NCBI RefSeq assembly: GCF_963678165.1
Contig: NZ_OY782755.1
Span: 1,054,001 to 1,118,000 of the forward strand
Origin: an uncultured Acetobacteroides sp.
GTDB lineage: Bacteria > Bacteroidota > Bacteroidia > Bacteroidales > ZOR0009
DNA length: 64,000 bases
Direction of reading: 5' to 3'
Notes under the pieces: generated by a model
Told to the model about the DNA's origin: nothing
What the model saw: the letters and a program-made list of their open reading frames with translations, nothing else
Database searches by the model: none
Shown here: positions 25,636 through 33,957 of the stretch, piece after piece
Numbering within the stretch: position 1 is the stretch's first letter
Layout of the letters: every line of letters starts with the position of its first letter
Program-made: the position numbers and the translations under genes

Positions 25636-27378
25636 ATGAAGGTTAAGGTTGGATTTATTGCACTTGCACTGCTGCTATCGGCGGGCGCGATGGCGCAGCA
25701 CGGCAAGAAGAAGAAGGCGAAAGAGCCGGTAAAGGCAGAGGTTAAGGCGAAGGATGAGAATATGGCTGTATCTACGGACGCGAATATGGCTGTATCTACA
25801 GACGAGGTCGTAGAGGTGGCCGTTTGCAGCGAAGAGTCGGTTGCCGCTGTCGGCAGCGAGACATCGGGCAGCCTGTCGCAGTTTAAGCCGCTGAAGAGCA
25901 TCCGCTACGATAACCGCTACGAGACCTTCGAGAGCATCAACGATAGCTACGACTACTACTGCGAAAGAGACATCAAGAATAAGTCGGAGCATCTGGGGAT
26001 TGTGGATAAGAAGGGGAACGTGGTGCTACCCCACCTGTTTGGGAGGTCGTACCGAAGCGTCGGCAGCTCGTGCGTGATGCTGAGCATCAACGGTAGCTAC
26101 GGGGTGTTCAACCTCGACGAGCTTCGCTGGAGCATCCCCATGGAGTATTCCGATCTTGCCAGCTTGAGCAATGGGCTGTTTAGGGCCAAGAAGGGGAGCA
26201 AGTGGGGCGTTATAGATAGTAACAACCGGGTAATTGTTCCTTTCGAGTGGTCGGAAATTAGCAGCCTCAGCAACCTGGAGAACTACATTCGGGTTACCCA
26301 AGATGCCTACCCTAACGACCTTTACGGGGTGTACAGTTTGGTGGAGAAGCGGCTGGTTATTCCCTGCGCATACACGAACCTCTACCAACTGGATGGGCAG
26401 AACTATTTTTCGGTATCCAACGGCACCAAGTACAACCATGTCGACATCAGCAACACATCCCGCTTTAAGACATGGTACGACGAGATCAGCGAGAACTCGA
26501 AGGGAAGGAATTTCTACATTGTCAAAAACGACGGAAGGTATGGCGTGGTGAATGACAGCGAACGCGTGGTTGTGCCCATCGAGTACCTAGAGTTTAACCG
26601 ATACGCCTTCTCCGATGGGTCGCACCTGGCCCGTAACAAGGAGGGGAAGTACGGCTTTATCACCATAGATGGGCGGGTGACGCTACCCTTTCAGTACGAT
26701 AAACTGACCAAGAGCAGCGGGCTCGATAACATGGTGGCGATGCAGAACGGGAGATGCGGCTTGGTGCAGGTTAACGACGGGATGCCCTACGAAATTACCA
26801 CCTGCAGCTACGACGACATCCAGGGCAATAGTAAGGTGTTTATTGTGGAGAAGGGTGGCAAGTACGGGCTGCTTGATAGCTATGGCAAACCAGTTACCGA
26901 GATCAAGTATCGCTCGCTGGTGGCGCTGGATAGAAGTTCGAGCAACGGGGGCTTGTACGTGGCCCAAACGGAAGACCGCTTCGACCTGATTAGCGAGTCG
27001 GGGAGGGTTGTCAACTCGGAGCCCTACGCCGAGATTACCCCCATCGTTAAGGGAGAGCGCTCGTCGTACTACGAGCCCAAGTACACCTACCTTAAGGCCA
27101 AGGCTAAAGGCGGCAAGTACCAAATTATCGACAAGGTGGGAGCCACCAACAGCAAGCCGTTGTTTGACGATATAATATCGGAGAATGGCAATCTTTTTAT
27201 CGTTAAGTCGAAGAATAAGTGCGGACTTTACTCTCTGCTCGACCATACGCAGGTTGCCGACTACGAGTTCGACAGCATCATAAAGTCGAAGGAGGGCTAC
27301 GTTGGATTTAACGGGAAGAAGATTACCATTTTGGTGGTTAACTCGGGCAAGGTTACCAAGATTGAAACGGTGAAGTAG
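25636..27378 (+). CDS. Secreted WG-repeat protein
   Basis: Exported protein of unknown role, 580 residues. A signal peptide (MKVKVGFIALALLLSAGAMAQ) is followed by a Lys/Ala/Glu-rich, Val-rich linker with two copies of NMAVSTD. From about residue 110 the chain is a run of WG repeats with the pattern x-G-[LV]-[IV]-D-x-x-G-x-[VI]-[VI]-P-x-x-[YW], for example KWGVIDSNNRVIVPFEW, YGVVNDSERVVVPIEY, YGFITIDGRVTLPFQY and YGLLDSYGKPVTEIKY. WG repeats form beta-sheet solenoids or propellers thought to bind proteins or glycans. It is transcribed alone with its own terminator. Confidence 0.88.
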   Translation: MKVKVGFIALALLLSAGAMAQHGKKKKAKEPVKAEVKAKDENMAVSTDANMAVSTDEVVEVAVCSEESVAAVGSETSGSLSQFKPLKSIRYDNRYETFESINDSYDYYCERDIKNKSEHLGIVDKKGNVVLPHLFGRSYRSVGSSCVMLSINGSYGVFNLDELRWSIPMEYSDLASLSNGLFRAKKGSKWGVIDSNNRVIVPFEWSEISSLSNLENYIRVTQDAYPNDLYGVYSLVEKRLVIPCAYTNLYQLDGQNYFSVSNGTKYNHVDISNTSRFKTWYDEISENSKGRNFYIVKNDGRYGVVNDSERVVVPIEYLEFNRYAFSDGSHLARNKEGKYGFITIDGRVTLPFQYDKLTKSSGLDNMVAMQNGRCGLVQVNDGMPYEITTCSYDDIQGNSKVFIVEKGGKYGLLDSYGKPVTEIKYRSLVALDRSSSNGGLYVAQTEDRFDLISESGRVVNSEPYAEITPIVKGERSSYYEPKYTYLKAKAKGGKYQIIDKVGATNSKPLFDDIISENGNLFIVKSKNKCGLYSLLDHTQVADYEFDSIIKSKEGYVGFNGKKITILVVNSGKVTKIETVK

Positions 27379-27401
27379 TATCGGTTTCAAAAATATAGGG
27401 C

Positions 27402-27426
27402 AAAGGCGGCAGAAATGCCGCCTTTT
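27402..27426 (+). terminator. Terminator of the WG-repeat gene
   Basis: AAAGGCGGCA-gaaa-TGCCGCCTTT followed by T-rich sequence. Confidence 0.9.
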
Positions 27427-27477
27427 GCTTGTTATATAGGTTAATGCTGGCGGCATATTGGGGGAAAGGGGGGGGGC

Positions 27478-27699
27478 GATGCGGCAGCGGGCGGCATCAT
27501 CCATTCCGGCAATCCCAACGAGGTGACTGTTACTTGGACGAATAATAGCTACTTCGGAAAGGGTGTTATCATGGCTGAAGTAGAGGTGCTGGTAGATTAT
27601 ACCAATGCTTCGGGTAAAAAACAAACTTTGTCGCGCAAGATAAAGCTATACCGTCGACCCGAAACAGGGGCGGTGTACGGACAAAGGAACGGAATATAG
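27478..27699 (+). pseudogene. C-terminal fragment of a lost surface-protein gene
   Basis: An uninterrupted coding-like frame of 73 codons ending at TAG (27697-27699) reads GGIIHSGNPNEVTVTWTNNS, then a beta-rich stretch with AEVEVLVDYTNASGKKQT and RKIKLYRRPETGAVYG. The pattern resembles an Ig/PKD-like beta-sandwich at the end of a Bacteroidota surface protein. There is no start codon or promoter, and a TAA lies at 27442-27444, so only the 3' end of a gene survives. It is left between the WG terminator and array D. Confidence 0.55.
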
Positions 27700-27827
27700 C
27701 GTATATCGAGCCGTTTAGGCTTCGCTATCGCTATTGTTAGAAGTACCAAAAGTAGGAGGGCCGTGCAGCAATGTACGGCTCTCCTTATAATAGGTAGTGA
27801 ATGGTCGAAACCGCTGCTGGCATTAAC

Positions 27828-28247
27828 GGAATAGTTGAAGACAGATATGAAATAGGCGAAGACAGGTCAGTAATTGGTGAAGACAAGCAAGAAATAGCAG
27901 AAGACAGGTAAGAAATAGCCGAAGACGGGTGTGAAATAGCCGAAGACAGATGTGAAATAGGCGAAGACAAGTGTGAAATAGGCGAAGACAGGTCAACAAT
28001 TGCCGATGACAACCTTGCAACTCGATATTTCAGGTCAACAATTGCCGATGACAGGTCAGCAATTCGATCTGTCGGGTCAACAATTGGCGATGACAACCCT
28101 GCAATTCAATATTACAGGTTAACAATTGCCGATGACAACCCTGCAATTCAATATTACAGGTTAACAATTGCCGATGACAACTTAGCAATTCAATATTACG
28201 GGTAAACAATTGCAATTTCACCTCAAGCAATTCAATATGTCAGATTA
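27828..28247. repeat. Array D: twenty units of exactly 21 bp, two unit types
   Basis: The first eight units are of type GAAATAGCCGAAGACAG. From 27996 two other forms alternate, ACAATTGCCGATGACA and GCAATTCAATATTACAGG, giving a 42-bp super-period, for twelve more units. Phase is unbroken across the change of type. Common positions are AAT-x-G-x-x-GA-x-GACA. Leftward frames are open in part (LSSAIxx heptads) but no gene-like start is seen. The array ends 66 bp upstream of the -33 box of the promoter at 28314, so it lies upstream of the secreted-protein gene at 28536. Confidence 0.87.
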
Positions 28248-28313
28248 AATCATGACTAGTTCAACTCAACCTATTCGTTATAGAATCTTTTACCCCATCC
28301 TCCGTACTGAAAT

Positions 28314-28410
28314 TTTGTAAGTCGAATAAAGCGCTATCTTTGCGCTTCATTAAAATAGGGCAAGTTGGCTGAATTTCCCGAATTTAGTTTCGAAAAATAC
28401 TCGCTAATTC
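28314..28410 (+). promoter_or_regulatory. Promoter copy 1 with remnant helicase start
   Basis: TTTG (28314-28317) and TATCTTTG (28335-28342), 17 bases apart, make a strong promoter. The sequence AATAAAGCGCTATCTTTG and the following TCATTAAAATAGRGCAAGTTG match that before the DEAD-box helicase (32115-32170). After it, a frame from TTG at 28371 reads LAEFPEFSFEK, recognisably like the helicase start (SNFAELGIEK). It was therefore probably copied from a helicase 5' region. Confidence 0.6.
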
Positions 28411-28535
28411 GAGCAAGAATGCTACGCTTGGTGCAATATGGGCATCTGCATATTTATGTATTGCCATCTGCTTTACTGATGTAACTATTTGATGATATCT
28501 AACTTGATTTCTAATTACAAACAGCCAATAAATTT

Positions 28536-29711
28536 ATGCTGAGATTTATTCTAGCTTTAATGCTAATTGCAAAGTCGATGATGTCTTTTGGACAATTTTA
28601 TCTTATCGACCCGTATGAATCGTATACAAAAGCGCAGGTAATTGCTAACCTTAAAAAGGATGATGGATATGCGAAATTGAACGCCGATTTCTTTTTTAAG
28701 GGAACAAGTAAACGGGTGGAGTATAGCTCGAATGACACATTACTCAAAAGCCGAACGCTTAAAAGGGTGACATTATTTGGTGTAGATGGCAGTATGCAAT
28801 ACGATTCGTTGGTGGTTGCATCAAACGATAATTTGGCAAATCAATTTATAAATGAGGTTTCGGAGCTAACCAATGGCCGTATACAGCTAGACTCATTGAT
28901 AGCAGCACCGTATAACTATTTTGTTAGGCAGCTTACACGAAAGGATACCATGCTAACCCTAAAGTATGTTTGGAATGGTAACTTAAAGGGGGTGGATACA
29001 ATTTTACTGAATAGAAATGGCGATTTAGCAGAGTATCGTACCGAATCGAGTGTAAAACATTTTACCTATAATGATAAGGGGTGGCTCGTATTAAAAAGGG
29101 AGATAACACCGATGGATACAACAGAACAAAAAATCAGCTATTCCCCCGATTTAATTACTCTCGTAGATACTAAAAAAGGGAACTATAATCAGGATATACA
29201 CAAGTGTTACTACTCCTTTAACAAGAGTTCTCAGCTGGTAAAAGATTCTATCTGTGTTATAGAGCAGCAGTACGATTTGACTAGCCCTGGTACCTTACTA
29301 AACACCAACACCTCTTCGTCTTTTACAGCATATAAGTTTGATGCTGAGGGCAGACATATCTCTACGGAGTGTGATAGTACAAAGCATGAAATTCTATACC
29401 AGAATGGAAAGGTTGCAGAGGAAAAAACATTTACAAATGGTGAACTTTCATCCCGAACGGTATATGAGGACATAGACGATAATACCGTAAAAGGTAGCGG
29501 CTACACTGCTTTAGGTACAGTGCCTTTCGAAACTAGCTTTACTACAAGAAAAAATGGTGTTGTAGTGGCTTATACTTCAGCTAATAAGCTGTACGAGCCA
29601 GTGCAGAAGAACGTAATACTACTTGATGATAAGGGCCGTATGCTATCTTCTTGCGGTATTGCATTAGGCGAAAGCGCAGACTGTAAAGTTGTGGAATATA
29701 CCGATTATTAA
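28536..29711 (+). CDS. Secreted protein of unknown function, paralog 1
   Basis: Exported 391-residue protein with signal peptide MLRFILALMLIAKSMMSFGQ. The mature part begins FYLIDPYESYTKAQVIANL and consists of beta-strand-rich segments with YD/MORN-like pieces (FTYNDKGWLVLKREI, YKFDAEGRHIST, EILYQNGKVAEEKTFTNGEL, LLDDKGRMLSSC). This suggests a beta-sheet solenoid at the cell surface or in the periplasm. It is about two-thirds identical to the gene at 30679 over its whole length, and the 200 bp upstream are also shared. Base composition is more AT-rich than most of the window. No family name is recognised. Confidence 0.7.
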   Translation: MLRFILALMLIAKSMMSFGQFYLIDPYESYTKAQVIANLKKDDGYAKLNADFFFKGTSKRVEYSSNDTLLKSRTLKRVTLFGVDGSMQYDSLVVASNDNLANQFINEVSELTNGRIQLDSLIAAPYNYFVRQLTRKDTMLTLKYVWNGNLKGVDTILLNRNGDLAEYRTESSVKHFTYNDKGWLVLKREITPMDTTEQKISYSPDLITLVDTKKGNYNQDIHKCYYSFNKSSQLVKDSICVIEQQYDLTSPGTLLNTNTSSSFTAYKFDAEGRHISTECDSTKHEILYQNGKVAEEKTFTNGELSSRTVYEDIDDNTVKGSGYTALGTVPFETSFTTRKNGVVVAYTSANKLYEPVQKNVILLDDKGRMLSSCGIALGESADCKVVEYTDY

Positions 29712-29811
29712 TAGGAAGAAAGTAAGGGGATTTACTTTTAGAATTACCCCTAGATTAATTGTCGGTTTATTGGCAATTATTGGGATGAAAAACATTCCTT
29801 AATATTTTATG

Positions 29812-29884
29812 AGACGCATGCAATGAGTTCCTACCAGCCAGAATTAGTGCTGTGAGAGTAGGGATGTATTGCATGCGTCTTGTT
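29812..29884 (+). terminator. Large hairpin after paralog 1
   Basis: 13-bp perfect arms AGACGCATGCAAT / ATTGCATGCGTCT enclose an inner stem CCTAC / GTAGG and are followed by TTGTTTTATT. It acts as a terminator or is a small mobile hairpin element. Confidence 0.6.
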
Positions 29885-30033
29885 TTATTAAAGCATTTAA
29901 ATAAAGATCGAAAGATTTGATATTTGGTATATTAATATGAGCGCTATTTGTAAAATAATTATTCTCCGTTAAATGTAGTATCCTCGCTTATAACCGTCAG
30001 GCTAAGATATTAATACAGTGCAAACGCATTTAA

Positions 30034-30345
30034 AAATAGCAAAACACAGAGACACCGAGACTCAGAGTTCACAGAGCATAATCTCTTCTGGTTTTGATCC
30101 TTTACGATCATAGGTCACAGAGTGCAGCCTGTGGCTGCGAGAAACAAAAGTGCTTTGCACTTCTGTCCCTTTTCTCTGTGGCTTTTTCCATACGTGCTTC
30201 ACGCCTAACTCTGCCCAGATAACATGCATGGTAGCGTTGCTGTATCCGCTATTTCTTATCCCGCTACCAGCTTATGATGGACAAATTCTGAAATAGTTCG
30301 GTGTTACTCTGTGTTTCTGTGTCTCTGTGTTTCTAAAGGAAATCC
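30034..30345. repeat. MITE-like element with CTCTGTG inverted ends
   Basis: The left end AAAACACAGAGACACCGAGA and right end CTGTGTTTCTGTGTCTCTGT are imperfect inverted repeats about 300 bp apart. The inside has no gene but contains GCCTGTGGCTGCGAG and short hairpins. The left half (30040-30150) recurs inverted at 51711-51805, and an end-only piece at 32070-32105. It separates the two secreted paralogs. The rest of the 29712-30678 interval holds the hairpin at 29812, a degenerate REP-like copy (about 30405-30470) and promoter copy 2. Confidence 0.6.
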
Positions 30346-30404
30346 TAAATGTGGTTGTTTTGGATATTAGTATTACTGATTCGATTTTTAGAAGTGCGTT
30401 ATTC

Positions 30405-30660
30405 CCTCCGTTGGAAGATGGCGTGGGTGAGGTTGCTCGTTAAAATCAGGGTTGTTATTCCATTTAGCATATAGAGTTATCTTTATGTCTCATTAAAATA
30501 GAGCACGTTGGGTTATTTTTCTCTATTGGGTAGAAAAAGAACCTTACTAATTCGAGTAAGAATGCTAAGTTTGGTGCAATATGTGCATCTGCATATTTAT
30601 GAATTGCCATCTGCTTTACAGATGTAGCTACATGATGATATATCGCTTGATTTCTAATTA
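30405..30660 (+). repeat. Degenerate REP-like copy followed by promoter copy 2
   Basis: 30405-30470 resembles the left half of the element at 25225 (ATTCCCTCCGTTGGA, GGTTGCTCGTTAAAATCAG). From 30472 the sequence follows the upstream region of paralog 1: ATCTTTATGTCTCATTAAAATAGAGC, here split as ATCTTTATG and TCATTAAAATAGAGC, then TTTGGTGCAATATG and TTGCCATCTGCTTTACAG. The -7 box is decayed (TATCTTTA) compared with copy 1. Confidence 0.5.
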
Positions 30661-30678
30661 CAAACAGACAATATATTT

Positions 30679-31854
30679 ATGCTGAGATTTATTCTAGCTT
30701 TAATACTAATTGCAAAGTCGGTAGCGTCTTTTGGACAATTTTATCTTATTAACCCATATGCATTGTATACAAAAGCGCAGGTAATTGCGAACCTTAAGAG
30801 GGATGAGGGATATGCGAAATTGAACGCCGATTTCTTTTTTAAGGGAACAAGTAAGCGGGTGGAGTATAGCTCGAATGATACATTATTCAAAAATAGGCAA
30901 CTTAGGAGGTTGACATTATTTGGATTGGATGGCAATGTACAATACGACTCATTGATTGTAACACCTAACGATTATTCGGTTTATGAAAGTCTAGCCGATG
31001 ATTCTGTACTAACGGATGTTAAAGTACCGAACAACTCTTCACTAGCAGCCCCTAATGATTATTTAGTTAAGCAGCTTGTAAGAGAGGATTCTATGCTATT
31101 TGTAAAAACCATAAGAAATGGACGCTTGCAGCAATTAGATACACTTCTATTTTATAAAAATGGCGATTTGGCATGGTACCGTACAGGTTCACATGTAAAA
31201 CACTTTACCTATAACGATAAGGGGTGGCTCGTATCAAAAAGGGAGATAACATCGATAGATACAACAGAACAAAAAATCTGCTATTTCCCCGATTCAATTA
31301 CGGTAGTTGAAACTAAAAAAGGAAATTATAATCAGGATATGCGCAAAGAATTTTACTATTTCAACAAGAGCTCTCAGTTGGTAAAAGACTCTGGCTATGT
31401 TAGAGAGCAGCTGTATGATACATCTAGCCCTTATATTTTACGATATTCAGACACCACTTCGTCTTGTACAGCATATAAGTTTGATTCTGATGGACGGCAC
31501 ATCAGCACGGTTAGCAAGGGTACTAAGTTTGAAATTCTATACCAAGATGGAAAGGCAATAGAGGAGAAAATATATTCTAATGGAGAACTTGAATATCGAA
31601 AGGTTTACGAATACTTAAGCGACAATACCGTAAAAGAAAGTAAATACAACCCTGATGAGACTTCGCCCTATGAAGTTAACTATATAACAAGTAAAAATGG
31701 TGTTGTAGTTGGATATACCTCAATTGATAGCATAAGTAAGCCAATACATAAGGAAATAAAACTATTGGATGATAGGGGACGGATGCTATCATCTTGCAGT
31801 GTTACATTAGGCGAAAGTGCAGACTGTAAGATTATGGAATATACTGATTATTGA
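30679..31854 (+). CDS. Secreted protein of unknown function, paralog 2
   Basis: Second copy of the exported protein at 28536, also 391 residues. The signal peptide is MLRFILALILIAKSVASFGQ, and the mature start FYLINPYALYTKAQVIANL is nearly the same. Conservation is highest in the first 70 residues and in the end (ESADCKIMEYTDY); residues about 95-150 diverge most (for example ESLADDSVLTDVKVPNNS in place of ANQFINEVSELTNGRIQ), as if a surface loop were under diversifying change. It has the same YD/MORN-like strands. Its promoter copy is weaker than that of paralog 1. Confidence 0.7.
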   Translation: MLRFILALILIAKSVASFGQFYLINPYALYTKAQVIANLKRDEGYAKLNADFFFKGTSKRVEYSSNDTLFKNRQLRRLTLFGLDGNVQYDSLIVTPNDYSVYESLADDSVLTDVKVPNNSSLAAPNDYLVKQLVREDSMLFVKTIRNGRLQQLDTLLFYKNGDLAWYRTGSHVKHFTYNDKGWLVSKREITSIDTTEQKICYFPDSITVVETKKGNYNQDMRKEFYYFNKSSQLVKDSGYVREQLYDTSSPYILRYSDTTSSCTAYKFDSDGRHISTVSKGTKFEILYQDGKAIEEKIYSNGELEYRKVYEYLSDNTVKESKYNPDETSPYEVNYITSKNGVVVGYTSIDSISKPIHKEIKLLDDRGRMLSSCSVTLGESADCKIMEYTDY

Positions 31855-31879
31855 TAGCTATTACTCTATTTAGCGTACA

Positions 31880-32105
31880 TAATCCACGCCTACCTCTCTA
31901 GAGAAGTGAATAAACAACTTCAATCAGGCAGTTTTGGTTCCTAGTTATTACTGTACTTTAAAAACCAAGATTCATAGAACTTAGATTGACGGGTATAAGA
32001 TGCGCCCAGAAATCGCAATTGCTAGAGCGCAGCGAGGATATTACGCCTATATTGATAGCTAGCCATCTCCTTAAACTCTGTGTTTCTCGGTGTCCTTTGT
32101 GTCTT
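31880..32105. repeat. Partial REP-like and CTCTGTG repeat pieces
   Basis: 31880-31945 matches the right half of the element at 25225 (GCCTACCTC, GAATAAACAACTTCAATCA) with a reduced hairpin. 32070-32105 carries AACTCTGTGTTTCTCGGTG, an end of the element at 30034. These fill most of the 31855-32167 gap before the helicase promoter. Confidence 0.5.
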
Positions 32106-32115
32106 TGTGTTGAAA

Positions 32116-32139
32116 TATTGTAGTTCAAATAAAGCGCTA
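32116..32139 (+). promoter_or_regulatory. Promoter of the DEAD-box helicase
   Basis: The sequence AATAAAGCGCTATCTTTGTG contains TATCTTTG, a TAnnTTTG -7 box, about 30 bases before the TTG start. The same block is copied before the genes at 28536 and 30679. Confidence 0.55.
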
Positions 32140-32167
32140 TCTTTGTGCCTCATTAAAATAGAGCAAG

Positions 32168-33286
32168 TTGAGTAATTTTGCCGAATTGGGCATCGAAAAG
32201 CCCTACCTACTGGCGCTAGCCGATATGGGGATTGTCACCCCAACCGATATTCAGGTTAAAGCAATACCGTTTTTAGTTGAGCAGGGAACAGACTTTGTTG
32301 GTCAAGCCCAAACGGGCACCGGTAAAACGGCTGCCTTTGGGCTTCCGCTGCTGGCCAAGGTCGATGCGGATAATGGAAGAATACAGGGATTGATCCTTGC
32401 GCCCACGCGCGAGCTATGCCAGCAGATTGCCAAGGGGCTGTTCCACTTCACCAAGCATCTGGATAAGAAGATATTTGTTGAGGGCGTTTATGGAGGCACC
32501 AAGATCGACCAGCAGGTGGCCAACCTCACGCGGCCAACGCATATCCTAGTTGCTACACCGGGTCGGCTTGTCGATCTGCTCGACCGGAAGGCGGTGGATT
32601 TGTCGCAGGTGCGCACCGCCATCCTCGACGAGGCTGATGAGATGCTGAGCATGGGCTTTAAGGACGAGCTTGAGGCCATTCTGAACCATATTCCGCAGGA
32701 GCGCGCCACGTGGCTCTTCTCGGCAACCATGCCCGACGGCATTCAATCCATCATCGACGCGCATATGAGCGAGGATGCGTTCCGTATTCAAGCCTCGAAG
32801 GTGGAGGTAATCAACCGCGACATCACGCACCACTACGTGCTTACCACCATAAAGGATAAGCTAACCATGCTCCGCCGATTTCTGGATGGGCAGGGCGAGA
32901 ACCGTGGGGTGATCTTCTGCCGTACCCGTCAGGATGTGCAAACCCTAACGCAGCAGCTCGTCGAGCGCGGCATTTCGGCCGATGCCATCCACGGCGACCT
33001 GATGCAGAAGGAGCGCGACAAGGCCATGCGCGCCTTTAAGAAGAAGCGCGTGCAGATTCTGGTGGCTACCGACGTTGCCGCACGCGGTATCGACGTGGAG
33101 AACCTCGCCTACGTGGTGCACTACGACCTTCCCGAGCAGGTGGAATACTATACGCACCGCAGCGGACGTACGGCACGTGCAGGTAGAAAGGGGCTGTCTA
33201 TTTCCTTAATCGGAAGCAACGAGGTGCATAAGTTGCAGGCCATCGAAAAGAAGCTGGACATCAGCATTAAGAAGGTGGAACTGTAG
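32168..33286 (+). CDS. DEAD-box ATP-dependent RNA helicase
   Basis: RNA-unwinding ATPase for ribosome assembly, RNA decay or cold adaptation, 372 residues: a minimal two-RecA-domain core without the long basic tail of RhlE or CsdA types. The start is TTG at 32168 (read as MSNFAELGIEKPYL). Motifs: Q motif region TPTDIQVKAIP, motif I AQTGTGKT, Ia PTRELCQQ, GG/TPGRL, II DEAD, III SAT, IV GVIFCRTRQD, V ATDVAARGID, VI HRSGRTARAG. All catalytic residues are intact. Its promoter and first codons have been duplicated upstream of two unrelated genes. Confidence 0.95.
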   Translation: MSNFAELGIEKPYLLALADMGIVTPTDIQVKAIPFLVEQGTDFVGQAQTGTGKTAAFGLPLLAKVDADNGRIQGLILAPTRELCQQIAKGLFHFTKHLDKKIFVEGVYGGTKIDQQVANLTRPTHILVATPGRLVDLLDRKAVDLSQVRTAILDEADEMLSMGFKDELEAILNHIPQERATWLFSATMPDGIQSIIDAHMSEDAFRIQASKVEVINRDITHHYVLTTIKDKLTMLRRFLDGQGENRGVIFCRTRQDVQTLTQQLVERGISADAIHGDLMQKERDKAMRAFKKKRVQILVATDVAARGIDVENLAYVVHYDLPEQVEYYTHRSGRTARAGRKGLSISLIGSNEVHKLQAIEKKLDISIKKVEL

Positions 33287-33426
33287 AGGAGGAGTTAAAG
33301 GAAGTTAGATGGAGTTATTTCAGAAGATATAGGAAGGGGAATCGTAAAGACGCTAAACGGGATGATGAAGTTCGAAATATTAAAGTCGATAAAGAATCTC
33401 TGGAACGTTTAATCAGGGCTCTGAAT

Positions 33427-33525
33427 CCTCCCGTTTGGACGGGAGGTAGGGGGTGGGTTAAGAACGCGAAGGGGGGAAACGAACAAACCCACTCAGCCCT
33501 CCCGCCTAAGCGGGAGGATAGCGTG
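33427..33525 (-). repeat. Double-hairpin REP-like dispersed element, inverted copy
   Basis: Hairpins CCTCCCGtttggaCGGGAGG and CCTCCCGCCTAAGCGGGAGG border GTGGGTTAAGAACGCG and AACGAACAAACCCACTC. The reverse complement aligns end to end with 25225-25360. The 33287-33634 gap otherwise has TGACGGCTATGGGC (33570), also found at 25418, and no gene. Confidence 0.7.
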
Positions 33526-33634
33526 CTGCTATTGGGTGTTTATACTTTTGAACTCGGTCTTAGCCTGACGGCTATGGGCGTTACCTCAAGATCGATATCT
33601 AACGTCTAAAAACTAACGTCTAGCATCTCCTCAT

Positions 33635-33850
33635 CTACCTCTTCGTCGAATGCAGGTATAGCGCCTCCAGCTTCTCGCGCGCCCAAGGCGTGCGGCGAAG
33701 AAACTTTAGGCTCGACTTTATGCTGGGGTTCTCCTTAAAGCAGTTGATGCTGATGCGGATGGCAAGGCCGTCCCAGCCGTAGCGGGCTTGCAGCTCGGTG
33801 AGAATGGCCTCTAGGGTTTTGCCGTGTAGGGGATTGTTCTTTTGCTCCAT
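33635..33850 (-). CDS. VF530 family small DNA-binding protein
   Basis: 71-residue protein beginning [20 protein letters not shown], matching the VF530 (DUF2132) family, small helical proteins with a proposed DNA-binding fold. The block [20 protein letters not shown] followed by [20 protein letters not shown] is characteristic. A 23-codon upstream extension contains a hydrophobic run unlike the family and lies against the lacZ terminator, so the internal start at 33850 is preferred. The gene is downstream of lacZ on the same strand but is separated by a strong terminator. Confidence 0.85.
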   Translation of the reverse strand: MEQKNNPLHGKTLEAILTELQARYGWDGLAIRISINCFKENPSIKSSLKFLRRTPWAREKLEALYLHSTKR

Positions 33851-33901
33851 GGTGTAGGAATATTGGCAAAGGTAGAAATATAAAATCGATGCAGCTACCA
33901 T

Positions 33902-33938
33902 AAAAAAAGGAGGGATCAAGCGATCCCTCCTTTTTTTA
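33902..33938. terminator. Terminator of lacZ
   Basis: 16-bp perfect hairpin AAAAAAAGGAGGGATC / GATCCCTCCTTTTTTT, 20 bases after the lacZ stop on the leftward strand. Confidence 0.92.
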
Positions 33939-33957
33939 TGGTATGCAGATTAAGTGG

